Shown one piece after another: positions 34,080-45,423 of a DNA stretch of 64,000 bases. Origin of the DNA: Humulus lupulus. Its lineage: Eukaryota > Streptophyta > Magnoliopsida > Rosales > Cannabaceae. The stretch lies in contig NC_084802.1 in NCBI RefSeq assembly GCF_963169125.1, positions 118,548,903-118,612,902 on the forward strand, read 5' to 3'. Position 1 is the stretch's first letter. The number at the start of each line of letters is the position of its first letter. Under the pieces are notes generated by a model. The model ran no database searches, was not told the DNA's origin, and worked only from the letters and a program-made list of their open reading frames with translations. The translations under genes were made by a program, and so were the position numbers.

Positions 34080-34744
34080 TGTTCATGTTGTTTTCCGTGA
34101 ACTTAGATATGAAGAGCACTAAACAAAAATACAGAAAAAGTAGAAGGATTCAGAGGCTTTTTTACGTGGTTCAGAAGTTAAAATCTTGCTAGTCCATGAG
34201 TCACTATTATTATTCTCACTACTCTCTCAAAGATTTTTCAGAAAGCAACTTGGCAGAGTATTCTCTAGTCCAACTTTTCGTGTCCACAAATGAATAACTC
34301 CAAGATATTTATAGACCTGGCCATGGGAATATCTTCCTCTAATTTAGGGAAGTTATAATCAATCTAATAAATTTGAAATAAATAATATAAATGTGTTAAT
34401 TACATAATATCCCATGACAATAGGGATTTAATATATGATAATAACGAATCCCTAAGAAATAGGGATTTCCTAACAGTCTTTTTGCGTTCAAAATGCGTCG
34501 CTGAGCTCGATCGTTATGTTGACGTGCTTTCGAGACTGGCCATAACCTCCTCCTCATCTAGTGATTTTGTTGAACTCATTCCTCGGAGAAGATTGGTGTG
34601 TTCGAGTCCGCAACTCATGCTCGAACTCTGATAATAGATCTGGAATCGTATATCAATTTATACCAGTGTACAACCAATAGTTGTTATTTTTAAGATTACT
34701 CTTTTCGAGGCTATTTATTTTATTTTTGAAATTTGGGTGTAACA
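34080..34744 (-). repeat. 3' LTR of Tat element 2
   Basis: 665 bp. Shares with 47,975-48,677 the phrases ACTTAGATATGAAGAGCACT, TAGTCCATGAGTCAC and AATATCCCATGACAATAGGG. Its minus start TGTTACACCC lies next to the polypurine tract. Confidence 0.9.
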
Positions 34745-34760
34745 TTTTTCCCCCTCAAAA
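34745..34760 (-). other. polypurine tract, Tat element 2
   Basis: On minus, TTTTGAGGGGGAAAAA immediately before the 3' LTR start. Confidence 0.75.
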
Positions 34761-34842
34761 GTGTTGGTTCGAATCCTCTGAGAATGAAGCTTTTGAACTT
34801 CACTTTCAAAAAAGGTGCCTACCTACCACACTCAAGTGTGGA

Positions 34843-34848
34843 CACGTG
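34843..34848 (+). promoter_or_regulatory. G-box upstream of antisense gene, Tat element 2
   Basis: GACACGTGTC palindrome, about 170 bp before a TATA-like TATATTTA (35,018-35,025) and about 925 bp before the ATG at 35,772. Confidence 0.5.
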
Positions 34849-35017
34849 TCACTGGGGGATTGCTTATTGCGAGTACTTGAGTCCCTTTTACCTGTGCACG
34901 TCCTTTCCTATTACCTTTTCGCCGCCATTTTTTTGGAGTCAAACGTAGTCCCTCGGATCACCTTTTATCTTAGATCAAGGGCTCAGATCTGTTCGTCCTT
35001 TCGCAATCCCTCTTACC

Positions 35018-35025
35018 TATATTTA
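35018..35025 (+). promoter_or_regulatory. TATA-like box of antisense gene, Tat element 2
   Basis: CCTATATTTAC, weaker than its counterpart in Tat element 1. The spacing to the ATG (about 750 bp) and to the G-box is nearly the same in both elements. Confidence 0.4.
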
Positions 35026-35215
35026 CTTTTTATTCTTCTCTACTTCACTCACCTTTGCATTTTAGCTTTCATAAAAATAAACATAAACCAGAGACATCCT
35101 TGCATGTTATCCAAACTAAAGAAGCAAAGGGCTCCTTCCACCTTCGGCTCCGCTTGATCGTTCATGCTACCCCTTCTACAGTTGATGATTTCTTCATACC
35201 CATAGTCCACATTGT

Positions 35216-35771
35216 GTAAGTTCTCTGATCTTTATATATATATATTGCATGTGCTTCCCCTATGCATAAAAAAGGTTTCCTGGTTTCTACCAGATTTTTG
35301 AAATCTCTTTTGCACTAGATAGTTTTCGACTGTGTAGACTTGCATTGATCAAAAACTTGCTTCAGGCAGAAAATTTTGGTGAAAACAGATAAAAATGGGG
35401 CCTTTTTAGATTATGGGGTATTATGTTATAGGTTTCTGGTAGCTTAAGAAAATGGTTCTAAATTAGGGTTTTAATGCACGTATCCCAATAATATCTCCAT
35501 TTTGGGTAACTGCCCACTTTTTCCTAGAAATTCAGGATACTCTTAAAATAATAATAACCGCCTCACTCTCACATGGGTACACCCTCGATGCCCAGAAATT
35601 TGTAATAGTTTGGTGTTGGAATTTGAGTTAATCTCACCATTTTGAACCTTTAGGCTCGATTAAGGCAATCTCATTATCTCAAGCTTGCAAACTCGAGTTA
35701 TTAAGATCTTAATCTTTTCCCCTTTTTTTTTTTTTATTATAATGGCCCCTCACCTTTTTCTTTCTTGTTAG
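35216..35771 (+). other. probable leader intron of antisense gene, Tat element 2
   Basis: Donor GT|GTAAGTTCT at 35,216 and a T-rich tract ending TTTCTTGTTAG at 35,771, directly before ATGTCACAG. About 556 bp. The counterpart in Tat element 1 has GTAAGTATC at the matching place. Confidence 0.5.
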
Positions 35772-38700
35772 ATGTCACAGTCTTCAGAGAATCGGTGAGG
35801 GCCCGAGCTTGGCCTGAATTGCCAAGCTCCTCGACCTGAATCAACATTCACCCACCATCTCCTCGACTTGAATCGCCATTCACGCGAAACCAACAGCTAA
35901 TCCGCGAGCACAAGGGACAACTTGAACGAGAGGACATACGAGCTCACTTTCAATGTCAGATTGACAAGATCGAAGAGAGGAAAACAAGAAAGCTTTGAGT
36001 TACGGTATATCCCAATCTGGACCCCGAGATCCGGCCAATTCCACAAGACCCTAAGCTTAAAGTCACTGTATCCTACTCCCTCGGCGTGCTCTTATTCAGC
36101 GTCATGGAGGGTTCTTAAAATCAACCATCCACAACCCCCAAATCTCTTTCCATTCTGGCCTCTGAAAGCTCCTTCTTCAAGGAAAAACATTATCAAAGTT
36201 CCATCACTTAGACAGGTAGATTTTAGAGTTTTTATCCTACCACGGACTAAAGCTATCTAGCAAGCTGGTGTGTCAGCCCACCAGCTCTAACGAGAGGAGC
36301 TGCTTCGCCCCTGGTGAAGACGATCGTAAGAGGAAAGTTAAGCTCGTGGCTTGAAGTCACGAGCATATGCGAGCTCGGGCCTTACTGCACCTAAAGGATT
36401 ACTTCTAGAGCTTCACGGACTATGCGGGCACTGCCCCATTCCAACTCTAGACTAACTTGTATAGGGTCTTGGCCGCCCTTAGATCTTTATACCATGAGTT
36501 GAAGTTGGATGGAGCTTCGGCCCCGGATATTCTATATCTCTTCTTCCTCAAGTGCAAGCCCTCCTGAGCTCATGGTGGAGACGAGTTTTAATATCTGTCG
36601 AGCTACCCCAAGGAGAGGCAGTTGTTTGAGGACATCCCCAACCATCCTCCTAACTTCAAGACCATCGTCTTCTGGATGGATGGTCTCGCTCCCTCAAATT
36701 TTAACTCATTCCAGCGGATTCGTAAGTACCCTATCATGATTCTTTGGTTTCTTCTTTTATGTCGAGCTCGAAATACTCATCCAATCTTTTCTTATAGCCA
36801 ATTATCATCACCCACAGCCTACCGAGGCCATGAAGGACCATAGGGAAGCAATCCTTAAGCTCCCTTATAGTCGGCGATCCCTAAACTACCTTCTTCATGA
36901 GGACAAGCTCCAACTTTTCGGCCTCCTTGGAGAAGGCGAGTCTACAGATGACTCGGGAATCCACAAGTATGCGAGGTGGGAAGAAGTCCCAATGCCAATG
37001 TCCAAGCTCCCCTCTAGAGGTAAAAATGTGGGTTCAAGCTCGCGCGGCCCAGTGCCTCAGCTCGTCGAACCTTCGTACTCGAGTATCTAAGCATAAGACG
37101 AGGACTCAATGAGCTCGACTGAAGGAGGTAAAGTCGTTGTCGACCTGTCCAAATGGTCTACCACCTTACTTAGACAAGAACCCAATACCATAGTTTTGTT
37201 TAACAATCAACAGAACAATTTTATGGTTTGGTTAGGGGTAGACCTTAAGGTTCATAGGTTCAATAGCTGGTTGTGGAAATACCAAACAATGTATAGTTTA
37301 AACGAGGTTTGGGTTGGGATAGCTGTCCAATATGGGACCAATGACTATGGGGACCTTTTGAGGATGTCCCCTACTTTTAGGGAGGGGACACCATTAGCCT
37401 CGTCAGAAGATAGGGGAATTTCCTAGTCCCCGAGCTCGAGCTCAAATGAGTCCTCTAGTTAGGATCCTAATACTTACTCATCTTCAATATTAAAACTTGT
37501 ATAATTTTTCTTTTCTCAGCATAATTGATCTTCTTTTTTCTTTTCAGGTTAGATGGATTACGACTTGGAAAACATCTTGGGGATGCCGCCTAAGGACCGA
37601 GATAGCAAGCGAGGATACCGCACCTCGAAGAAGGGTGCCCCCCCTTCGAAGGCCGCAAGGGTTGTTGGGGACCCTCTCTCAGCGACCTCGAAAGTTGCCT
37701 CTAATGAGCCCAAGCCTCAAACTCCTGACGCTATGAAGGTGGCTGAGGATATCACTCCCACGACCTCAAAGGCAATCATAAACAAGCCTCTAACTACCAT
37801 GCCATCTCCTTCTCCTCCAACTCGCCTAGTCCTTACTGGGGACAAAGGAAAAAAGGTTGTAGACATTTTTGCCCCGAAGCCTGTGGGCGCCCTGACTCCG
37901 ACCGTGGTTTAACAGTTCATGGTCGCACCACATATGCCTGAGTACCCCCTGGAAAATGTGGTCGGGACCCTAGGAGTCGACTTATGCTCGGACCTGCTGT
38001 CCCGGGTAGGCCAATCATGAAGCAACCTCAATGCCAATGTGTGGCGATTTCTAAGGGGAGATAAAATCGCATTGCACTATTTGAATTTTAATTTCTTGGT
38101 TACTTGTTATTATTTTTCTAGCTATTCCAATCTTGTGTTTCAGACCCTTCTTGGTGTCATACGCGAGAGCTCCCTTCTCTCCTCGAAAATAGCTGCTGTC
38201 GAGGCCTTAGTCCACGATGCCCACCAGGCTCGAATCCGTGCTGAGGATGACTTGAAGAGAGCCAAAGGAGACCAGGCTAAAGCTGAGAATCTCCTCAAGG
38301 AAGCCACGGAGGCCAAGCCTGTGCTGAAACATTGCTCCAAGAGCCTCGGGAGGCACAAGTCAAAGTCGAGGATGCCCTAAAAGCTTCCCAGACAAAGCTT
38401 GCTTCTTCCAAGGCTGACGTCAACAACTTGAAGGCCGAGCTCAATACCAAGACTACTGATTTCGACGCTGCTAAGGCCCAGATCGATCGCCTCAAGGCAG
38501 AAATGAGCTCCCCTAAGGCCGAGAACGATCGCCTGATGGAGGAAAAGAGCGTCACTTTCGAGATTCTCGAGGATGAGAAAAAATGTATGCTCGGGGAATT
38601 CAAGGCCAAGAAGGATTCGACTACCGACTGGGCTATGTACATGATGTCGTCTCTAGACCCTAAGATGGACACCTTGTTCCTCCTGGATAAGGAAGAGGAG

Positions 38701-38820
38701 TTCATCTCCAAATGTAACGCTCGGTTTGCTGAGGAGGAGGTAACTGCCACCACCTTGGATGGCGGAGGTGAAGAGGAGAAAGGCGAAGAAGCCGAGTCTG
38801 CTCCTGCTGGCCAGAAATGA
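35772..38820 (+). pseudogene. antisense gene of Tat element 2 (gypsy-type-transposon domain plus coiled coil)
   Basis: Lies opposite to gag-pol. It opens at ATG 35,772 (MSQSSENR, then a stop) and ends at TGA 38,820. The central domain at about 36,420-36,720 reads LYHELKLDGASAPDILYLFF and matches the Tat element 1 antisense domain (LADILYFF). Candidate introns are 36,722-36,797 (GTAAGT...TATAG), one with its acceptor at 37,547 (TTTTCAG) and one with its acceptor at 38,143 (GTTTCAG). A Pro/Ser/Thr linker (37,553-37,912) is followed by a long Ala/Lys/Glu coiled coil (38,144-38,640, open) and an acidic tail. Stops near 35,796 and 36,256 and shifts disable the N-terminal half. Its function in the element is unknown. 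Confidence 0.75.
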
Positions 38821-39795
38821 ATTATGCTTCTACAAGGGCTGCGTCCCTTATTATTAGTTTTTAGTAGTTAACAATTTTTTATGCCCTTTTGGCAAAGGCA
38901 ATTAAAACTAGAGGTTTGAGTTTTTCCTTTATATGTTAATGGTAGTTTTTATTTTATGCTTAAATCTCTTTCTCGAAATCTTTATGCATATTGTCTACCA
39001 TGAATGCCATTTCCTTTAACACATGCTTTACATTTCTCGCCTCAAAATATTTCAAGCATGCCCATAAAGTTCTTCTATATTTGTTTAACTACACAAATAC
39101 TTGTCGTTCTTGAGCTCGAATTTCCATGCTTTCATACATAGTTCATTCGATTGCACATTTTTTGACTTCATTATCTTCAAGATCGAATGTTACTTTTACC
39201 ATGTATCTTTGTTTAAAATATTTTTTGGTGGGTAACCTTATTAGTCTAGTTATATTTTTTTTTCTTAATTGTAGTAACTTTTCCTCATCCTCGAGTATGG
39301 TCTTGAGGTCGCGAGGTTGAAACATATTTGCAAAGATTTCCAGTTCTCTCTCAACTTATAAATTTTTCATTGGTTTATCTAGAATGCCAACTTTTAGTTT
39401 TGTCGATTAGAATTCCAACTTTCATTCCAGACCCATTTAGTTTATGTTTGGTTAATAATCCATACACTTTTTTAATTAATGCCTGGTTAGTAATCCTTAC
39501 ACTTGTTTAATTCATGCCTGGTTTAATTCGTACCTGATTAATAATCCATACACTTTGACTAATTTTAGATCATTTTTATTGATGTAATACTTTCGAGCTA
39601 TGATATTATTGTATACATCTTATGCCGCCTTAATATCCTATGATTGTAATATTACGTTATTGAATTTTCAGAGCTTGCAAAAAGTACAACAATAAAAATA
39701 CACAAAATTTGAATAAAATTCAGTGCTTTATTGATAAAAGGAAAAAATTAAGTACAAGCTGGGTTATAAATGAATAAACACCATTCCTACATTAC
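38821..39795. other. spacer between antisense gene and pol end
   Basis: AT-rich. GCCTGGTTAGTAATCC-like phrases repeat near 39,438-39,560 (TTTAATTNATGCCTGGTTA, three imperfect copies). The two converging transcription units would end here. No gene is seen. Confidence 0.4.
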
Positions 39796-39799
39796 TGAT

Positions 39800-42700
39800 A
39801 ATAAGGTCGTAGATGTTCACCATTCCAAGCTCATGGTACCAATTCTTCGTTCAATCTCGCTAGCTTATAAACACCAGGTTGAATGATGGACTCGATTTGT
39901 TATGGTCCTTCCCAATTAGGTTTAAACACGCCTGTCGAGGGGCCTCGTGTGGCCAAAAGCAAGCATCTGAGCACCAAATCTCCCAATCCAAATTTTCTGT
40001 CTCGAACCCTCTTATTGAAGTATCTCATAGCTCTTTGCTAGTATGCAACGTTCTTTAGTTGGGCTTCATCTCATCTTTCTTCAATTAGGTCTAGAGTTTC
40101 TTTAAGCTGGGATTGGTTTGAGGTCTGGCCATATGCCTCATATCTTATTGTTGGGATTTCGACCTCAATAGGTAACATAGCTTCGCAAGCATAAGCCAGG
40201 GAGAAGAGGGTATGCCCTGTCGAAGTTCAAGTTGTTGTTTTGTAGGCCCACAGGACTTGTGGTAGTTCCTATGGCCATCTTCCTTTAGCTTCTTCAAGCC
40301 TCTTCTTAATAGAACTCTTCAGAGTTTTATTCACTCTTCAGATTAAAACTCAATTTCTTTGTAATCTCATCTATTATCAATAAAAGAATAGAAATCATTT
40401 TTTGACTTGGTCAATCACTTTGCTCACATGTTTTATTTTCATGATTATTTTTTTAATATAAACTTCTACTAAATCCCAAGCATATAGCTAATCGTATTTA
40501 TAGTGACATAATCACAGTGGAATATAAGTATGATTATATGTTCAAAATAAGTTAGTCCTAAGATGAGTCAGTGCACAAGATTTACACTGACTTGCCAATC
40601 TACGATATGATCTACTTACACATCGCAGTGTTATGTTCTTTCCAGAACATTAGCAAAGTAAATAAGATCATATGTATTTGTTACATCGGACTGGACCAAT
40701 ATTGACACTTGATAGGATAACTAAACATACCGTTATTATCTATTCTAGTCATATCATATAGTTGACCATAGATCAATTCAATCTCAATTTTGAGTGGTTA
40801 GTATTCTAACTGATTGTATTATTTGAGTTCTTTGACTTGTTCGTTACCAGCTTACCCTACGGACTAGCTCATACTTACATCTTGGCAACTCGATAGTATA
40901 CTTGAGTGGGAGTGTTAATCATAGATATGAACATCTGCAGCTTCTGATGAAGAAGTGAAATGATGGTTTCCTTTTAGTTTGGTTCAAGGTGCTAAATGAT
41001 AGAGATCTCATTTCAATAATTAATATTAGCTTACTGAAATAACATTTACAAGGAACTAACTGTTTTAAGGATAAAATACAATGAGGGGTAAAGCAGTATT
41101 TTAGTCCCATCTCATTGTAGACCGTCTATAGAGGATTGAGTGACAATTATGGTTGTACCAATGGATAATTAATAGTGTATCTATATTTGTTATAGAGCGT
41201 TCTATGAATTCAAGAGTGCCATTCCGAGTCTTTAGTGAAGTCACTAGGAATTAATAAGTTACTAAATTTATTTGTTAGATTTATGATAACTTATTGGAGA
41301 TTCAATTCATAGGCCCATGGTCCCCACCGTACCTTGGATAAAATCATCTAGATAGTCTCAATTAATTGATTTAATTATCAATTAGAATTATCAAAGTTGA
41401 CTAGGTCAATTTTGGATAGTTTCACAGAGTTATGTAATTTAGAGAAGAAAAGAGAAATTAGGGCAGATTTATTAATTAAGATAAATTGGTATCTAAATTA
41501 ATAAACAAGTTTAAATCAAGGTTAAAATTATAAATAATTAATTTTATAAAGGATTTAAATAATTATTTAATTAATTAAATCAATAGAGAAGAATACAGGC
41601 CCTGATTTAAGTCCAACGGGCTTATAATCAAATGGGAAATTTCACGAGCCTAAAACCCATGATAATTTAGGGTTGTTAATTGGCTATTTTTTATTGATTT
41701 TTTAATTAAATAAATGACCTAAATGAGTCTATAAAAGGAAGTTAAGTGAGAGTTGAAATCAGATTACAGACACTGGTTTTCTCATAGGTTTTAGATTCTC
41801 TCTAAACATAAGTCCTTTTCTAAGCCTTATTGTTCTTTTCTCTTCTTCTCTCTGTATCTATCTCATGTGTTGAGAATTTCCCACTCTAGTCTAGGTGATC
41901 CTAAGGATACTTTGGAAGGTTGTGACGAAAGATCAGTTCAGTTTCTTGGTAATACTCTACGACAGAAAGGATACAAGGATTAGAGAAACTTAAGGAAGGA
42001 CTCTATTATTCAGCTGCATATAATGTAAGTATTCTTATCCTTATTTCTCTTTGAATTAAATTTTAGAAATATTTTCTAGGTTATCTCATATTAATTTTTT
42101 TAATATTAGATCTACATGAAAATAAATAAAGATCCTGTATAAGTTTCCCAACAGATGGGCCACAGAGGAAAAACTTCTGATTATCCCATTCTTTTCACAG
42201 AATTGTGTGAACAGTTCGTTGTCGAACTGGATCCCATTGTCTGATACTATTTCCCTTGGTACCTCGTATATACAAATTATATATTTTACCAAAAAATCCA
42301 AAACTTTCTTCGAGGAGATAGTAGCTAGAGGTTCGGCCTAGGTCCACTTTGTGAAGTAATCAACAGCAACTACGACATATTTCACTCTCCCTTTTCTTGT
42401 TGGTAAGGATCCTATGAGATCGATTCCCCATACTGTGAATGGCCACGAGGAGCTCATCATGGTGAGCTTGGTAGGGATTGAAGCGAACCGTTGACACTTG
42501 TGACAACGCTTGACATATTTGAATGATTTCGCTTTAACTATAAGCTAGAAGTGTCCTTGACTAATCACCTTTTTTGATATACTATGCCCCCGAGTGTGGT
42601 CTCTGCAAAATCCTTCATCGATTTCTTCCAAAAAAATTCTGGCTTTGGGCGAAGTTACACACCTTAATAGTGGCATAAAGTACCCTCTTCTGTACAAATT

Positions 42701-42930
42701 CCCTTCCAAGATGGTGTATCTTGGTATCTTGTAAATAAGTTTCCTAGCCTCGTTCCGGTCTACTGGGAGGCTCCTGTTTTTGAGGTAGTTATTTATGGGG
42801 GTCATCCAAGTAGGTTGCGAGTCAATCATGTTGGCATCTTCTTCATCAGGCTCGGCTATGCTTGGGACTAGCAGGAACTCGAACGACACCACATTGAGTG
42901 CATCGGCTTCTTTGGTTGTGGCCACCCTAG
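39800..42930 (-). pseudogene. integrase of Tat element 2, split by a Copia-like LTR
   Basis: The N-terminal zinc-binding-type region (QPTWMTPINNYL, LYRRGYFMPLLRC, HEGFC-like EGFCRDH) is open at 42,925-42,545. The core follows with IVSDNGIQFDNELFTQFCEK (second catalytic D) and RSFSSVAHL at about 42,156. The frame resumes beyond the insertion near 40,340 with NKTLKSSIKKRLEEAKGRWP and VLWAYKTT. The residues between, including the third catalytic residue (E of the QVEA motif), are not visible. A C-terminal part runs to about 39,800 (WNGEHLRPYYQ). Confidence 0.8.
40343..42153 (-). mobile_element. Copia-like solo LTR inserted in integrase
   Basis: On minus it starts TGTTGGGAAACTTATACAGG at 42,153, a start common in plant Copia LTRs. 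It has no coding region. It aligns in opposite orientation with 60,566-61,753 (for example GAGTGGGAGTNTTNATCATAG and TTCATAG(G/A)-flanked blocks). The end near 40,343 is approximate. I found no clear 5 bp duplication, and some host integrase sequence is missing at the junction. Confidence 0.65.
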
Positions 42931-42939
42931 CTAAAGCAT

Positions 42940-43330
42940 CTGCATTTGGGTTTTGCTCTTATGGAACTTGTTCAATGGCGTAGAACTCAAATTGCCTGAA
43001 CGCTACCTTGATTTTATACAAGTATGATGCCATTTTAATGCCATGAGCCTGATATTCTCCTAAGACCTGGTTAATGACCAATTGGGAATCACTATAGCAG
43101 TGAGTGGCCTTTGCTTTGAGCTAGGAAGCTATTCGAAGTGCTGCTAATAGTACTTCGTATTGATCCTCGTTATTTGATGCCTCGACGTGCAGAATGAAAA
43201 TGATTTCCCATCAGAGTGATCAAAATGATTCCTACCCGTAACTCGTTCTCATTTGAAGATCCATCAACTTAAAGTCTCCACATCTCGCAGGCTGGGGTTA
43301 TGACTTCCTCGTTGGCGATTCTCGTACATT
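42940..43330 (-). pseudogene. additional RNase H of Tat element 2
   Basis: On minus, fragments correspond to the DGS...NENE and HCYSDSQLV-like motifs (43,060-43,260) and the NADALARVATTKEADAL-type end at 42,895-42,945. Several stops and shifts. Confidence 0.65.
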
Positions 43331-43339
43331 CAACTATGA

Positions 43340-44640
43340 AATCTACTAAGGCTTGCCCTTTGATTGTCATTCTCGGATGATAGGAGATCTTGAATTGCCC
43401 AATTTTGACAGTCCATTTTAACAATCTCCAGATTCCTCAGGTTTCGACAATACTTGCCTTAATGGTTTATCAATCAATATATGTACATAATGGACTTGGA
43501 AGTAAGGTCAGAGCTTTTGAGATGCATGTATCAAGCACAAGGCTAGCTTTTCCAGTAATGGATATCTTGACTCTGCCCCAAGTAATCTTTTACTAACATA
43601 GTACATAGGTTTTTGCACTTTCTTAGCCTCCCGAACAAGTATTGCGCTAATGGCTTGCTCGGTTGTGGTGAGATATAAGTACAATACTTCACCTGTGATT
43701 GGTTTGGATAAGATTGGTGGTTCAACGAGGTGCTTATTAAGAGCTTGAAAAGTGATCTCACACTCATCTGACCATTCAAATTTCTTGCCCCCTCTCAAAA
43801 GATTAAAGAGGAAAGGCATCTGTCTGTTGATTTTGAGATGAACCTACTTAAGGCTGCCATTCATCCAATTAAACTCTGGACATCTTTATGTTTTCGAGGT
43901 GAGGGCATATCGATTAATGCCTTAATCTTATCTTGGTTTGCCTCTATGCCCTGAGCATTTACTATGAATTCAAGAAACTTTCCTGAGGATATTTCAAAGG
44001 AGCATTTTTGTGGGTTAAGTCTCATGTTGTACTTCCGGAGTATAGCAAAGCATTCAAAGAGATCATCTACGGGGTTATAGTTACGCTTGGACTTGACCAG
44101 CATGTCGTCCACATAAACCTCCATGTTATTCCCTATTTGCTCGGCAAACATCCTATTAACCAATCTCTGGTATGTGGTCCCAACATTCTTGAGCACGAAA
44201 GGCATCACAGTGTAGCAATACATGCCTTTATCGGTCATAAAGCTCGTATGTTCCTGGTCAGGTGCATGCATGGATATTTGGTTATATCTAGAATATGATT
44301 CCATGAATGGCATGATGACGTGACCTGCAGTGGCATCTACGAACTTATCAATGCAAGGTAGGGGACATTAATCCTTTGGACATGCCTTGTTGAGGTTTGT
44401 ATAATCGATGCAAGTTTTCCACTAGCCATTAGGCTTTGGAAATAACACCTAATTGGCTATCCAATCTCGATAGAAAGCATCTCGGATAAATTTATTTGCA
44501 TATAACCTTTCAACCTCTTCTTTCAATGCTTTCTTCCTTTCATCGTCCAGGAGCCTTCTTTTCTATTACTTTGGAGGGAAGCTTTTGTCTATGTTGAGTG
44601 CATGGCTTATAATGTTTGGGTTGGTCCCAACCATGTCTGA
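43340..44640 (-). pseudogene. reverse transcriptase and RNase H of Tat element 2
   Basis: The open core at 44,313-43,861 includes QEHTSFMTDKGMYCYTVMPF, TTYQRLVNRMF and the active site MEVYVDDMLVKSK. Upstream, the NLNKACPKD-like motif lies near 44,375. Downstream are FEWSDECEITFQALNKHL, YYVSKRLLGAES (43,819-43,508) and the RNase H region. Unlike Tat element 1, the segment between MDSYSGYN-like and YVDD is complete. A stop after SLIG near 43,861 separates the parts. Confidence 0.82.
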
Positions 44641-44829
44641 TGCGACCATGCAAACACATCTTGATTTTCCCTCAGGGAGTAAATTAATTGCTATCTCGCA
44701 TCCTTTGGGATGTTCTTACCTATCTTTACCACCCTAGTGGTATCCTTTTTGTTGAGCTCGACGTCCTCGAGCTCCTTGATTGGTCCGAGATCGACCCTAT
44801 TCTCTTCTATTTTGGGGTCGATTTCTTCT

Positions 44830-45300
44830 TTAACTTCAAAGACTGTCTCGCTTATTTCTCTGATGACAACAAGTGCTTGTGCACTTGTTTGGCCCTTCCC
44901 TTTTGATAGAGATGCTATAGCAATCCCGGGCAGCTAGTTGGTCTCCCTTCAGCATCCCAATGCCACTAGGTGTTGGGAACTTGATGGCCAAGTTCCTCAC
45001 AAATGAAACTGCCCTTAGCCTAATTAGGGCTGGTCTCCCGAGTAGTACATTGTAGGCCGATGCGGTGTCCACCACTATGAACTCCATTATCTTGGTTACT
45101 GAGATTGGATAGTCTCCGAAGGTTACCGGGAGCTCGATAGATCCCGTGTTGGCGATTCCTTCTCTTGAAAATTCGAACATCATCGTCACACAGGTTTTCA
45201 AGTCTCGAACTGAGAGTCCCATCTTTTCCAAGGTTGTCTTATAAAGGATGTTAACCAAGCTGTCGTTATCTATTAGGACCTAGCGTACCCTTTTATTGGC
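44830..45300 (-). pseudogene. protease region of Tat element 2
   Basis: The active-site region reads LIDNDSLVNILY, where the usual G after D-N is D, so the protease should be dead. A TAG lies a few codons upstream. Later motifs AYNVLLGRPALI and GMLKGDQLAARDCY match Tat element 1. Confidence 0.75.
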
Positions 45301-45423
45301 AAGCTGGAATGTGATGACCAAAGGGTCATTGTGGGGAAATTGGACGTGCGAGGTGCCTTCTTCAGTAAAATTAATGGGTTGAGTTTCAACCCTCTATTGT
45401 TTTGGAGGTTGGATTCCAGGTTC

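Noticed and set aside
34745..34790. Second tRNA-like GGTTCGAATCC
   Set aside because: No cloverleaf, and it sits next to the polypurine tract of Tat element 2.
34681..35157. 158-codon plus-strand frame spanning the LTR edge of Tat element 2
   Set aside because: It runs from the 3' LTR through the polypurine tract into the antisense gene's promoter region, with no domain and no sensible start context.
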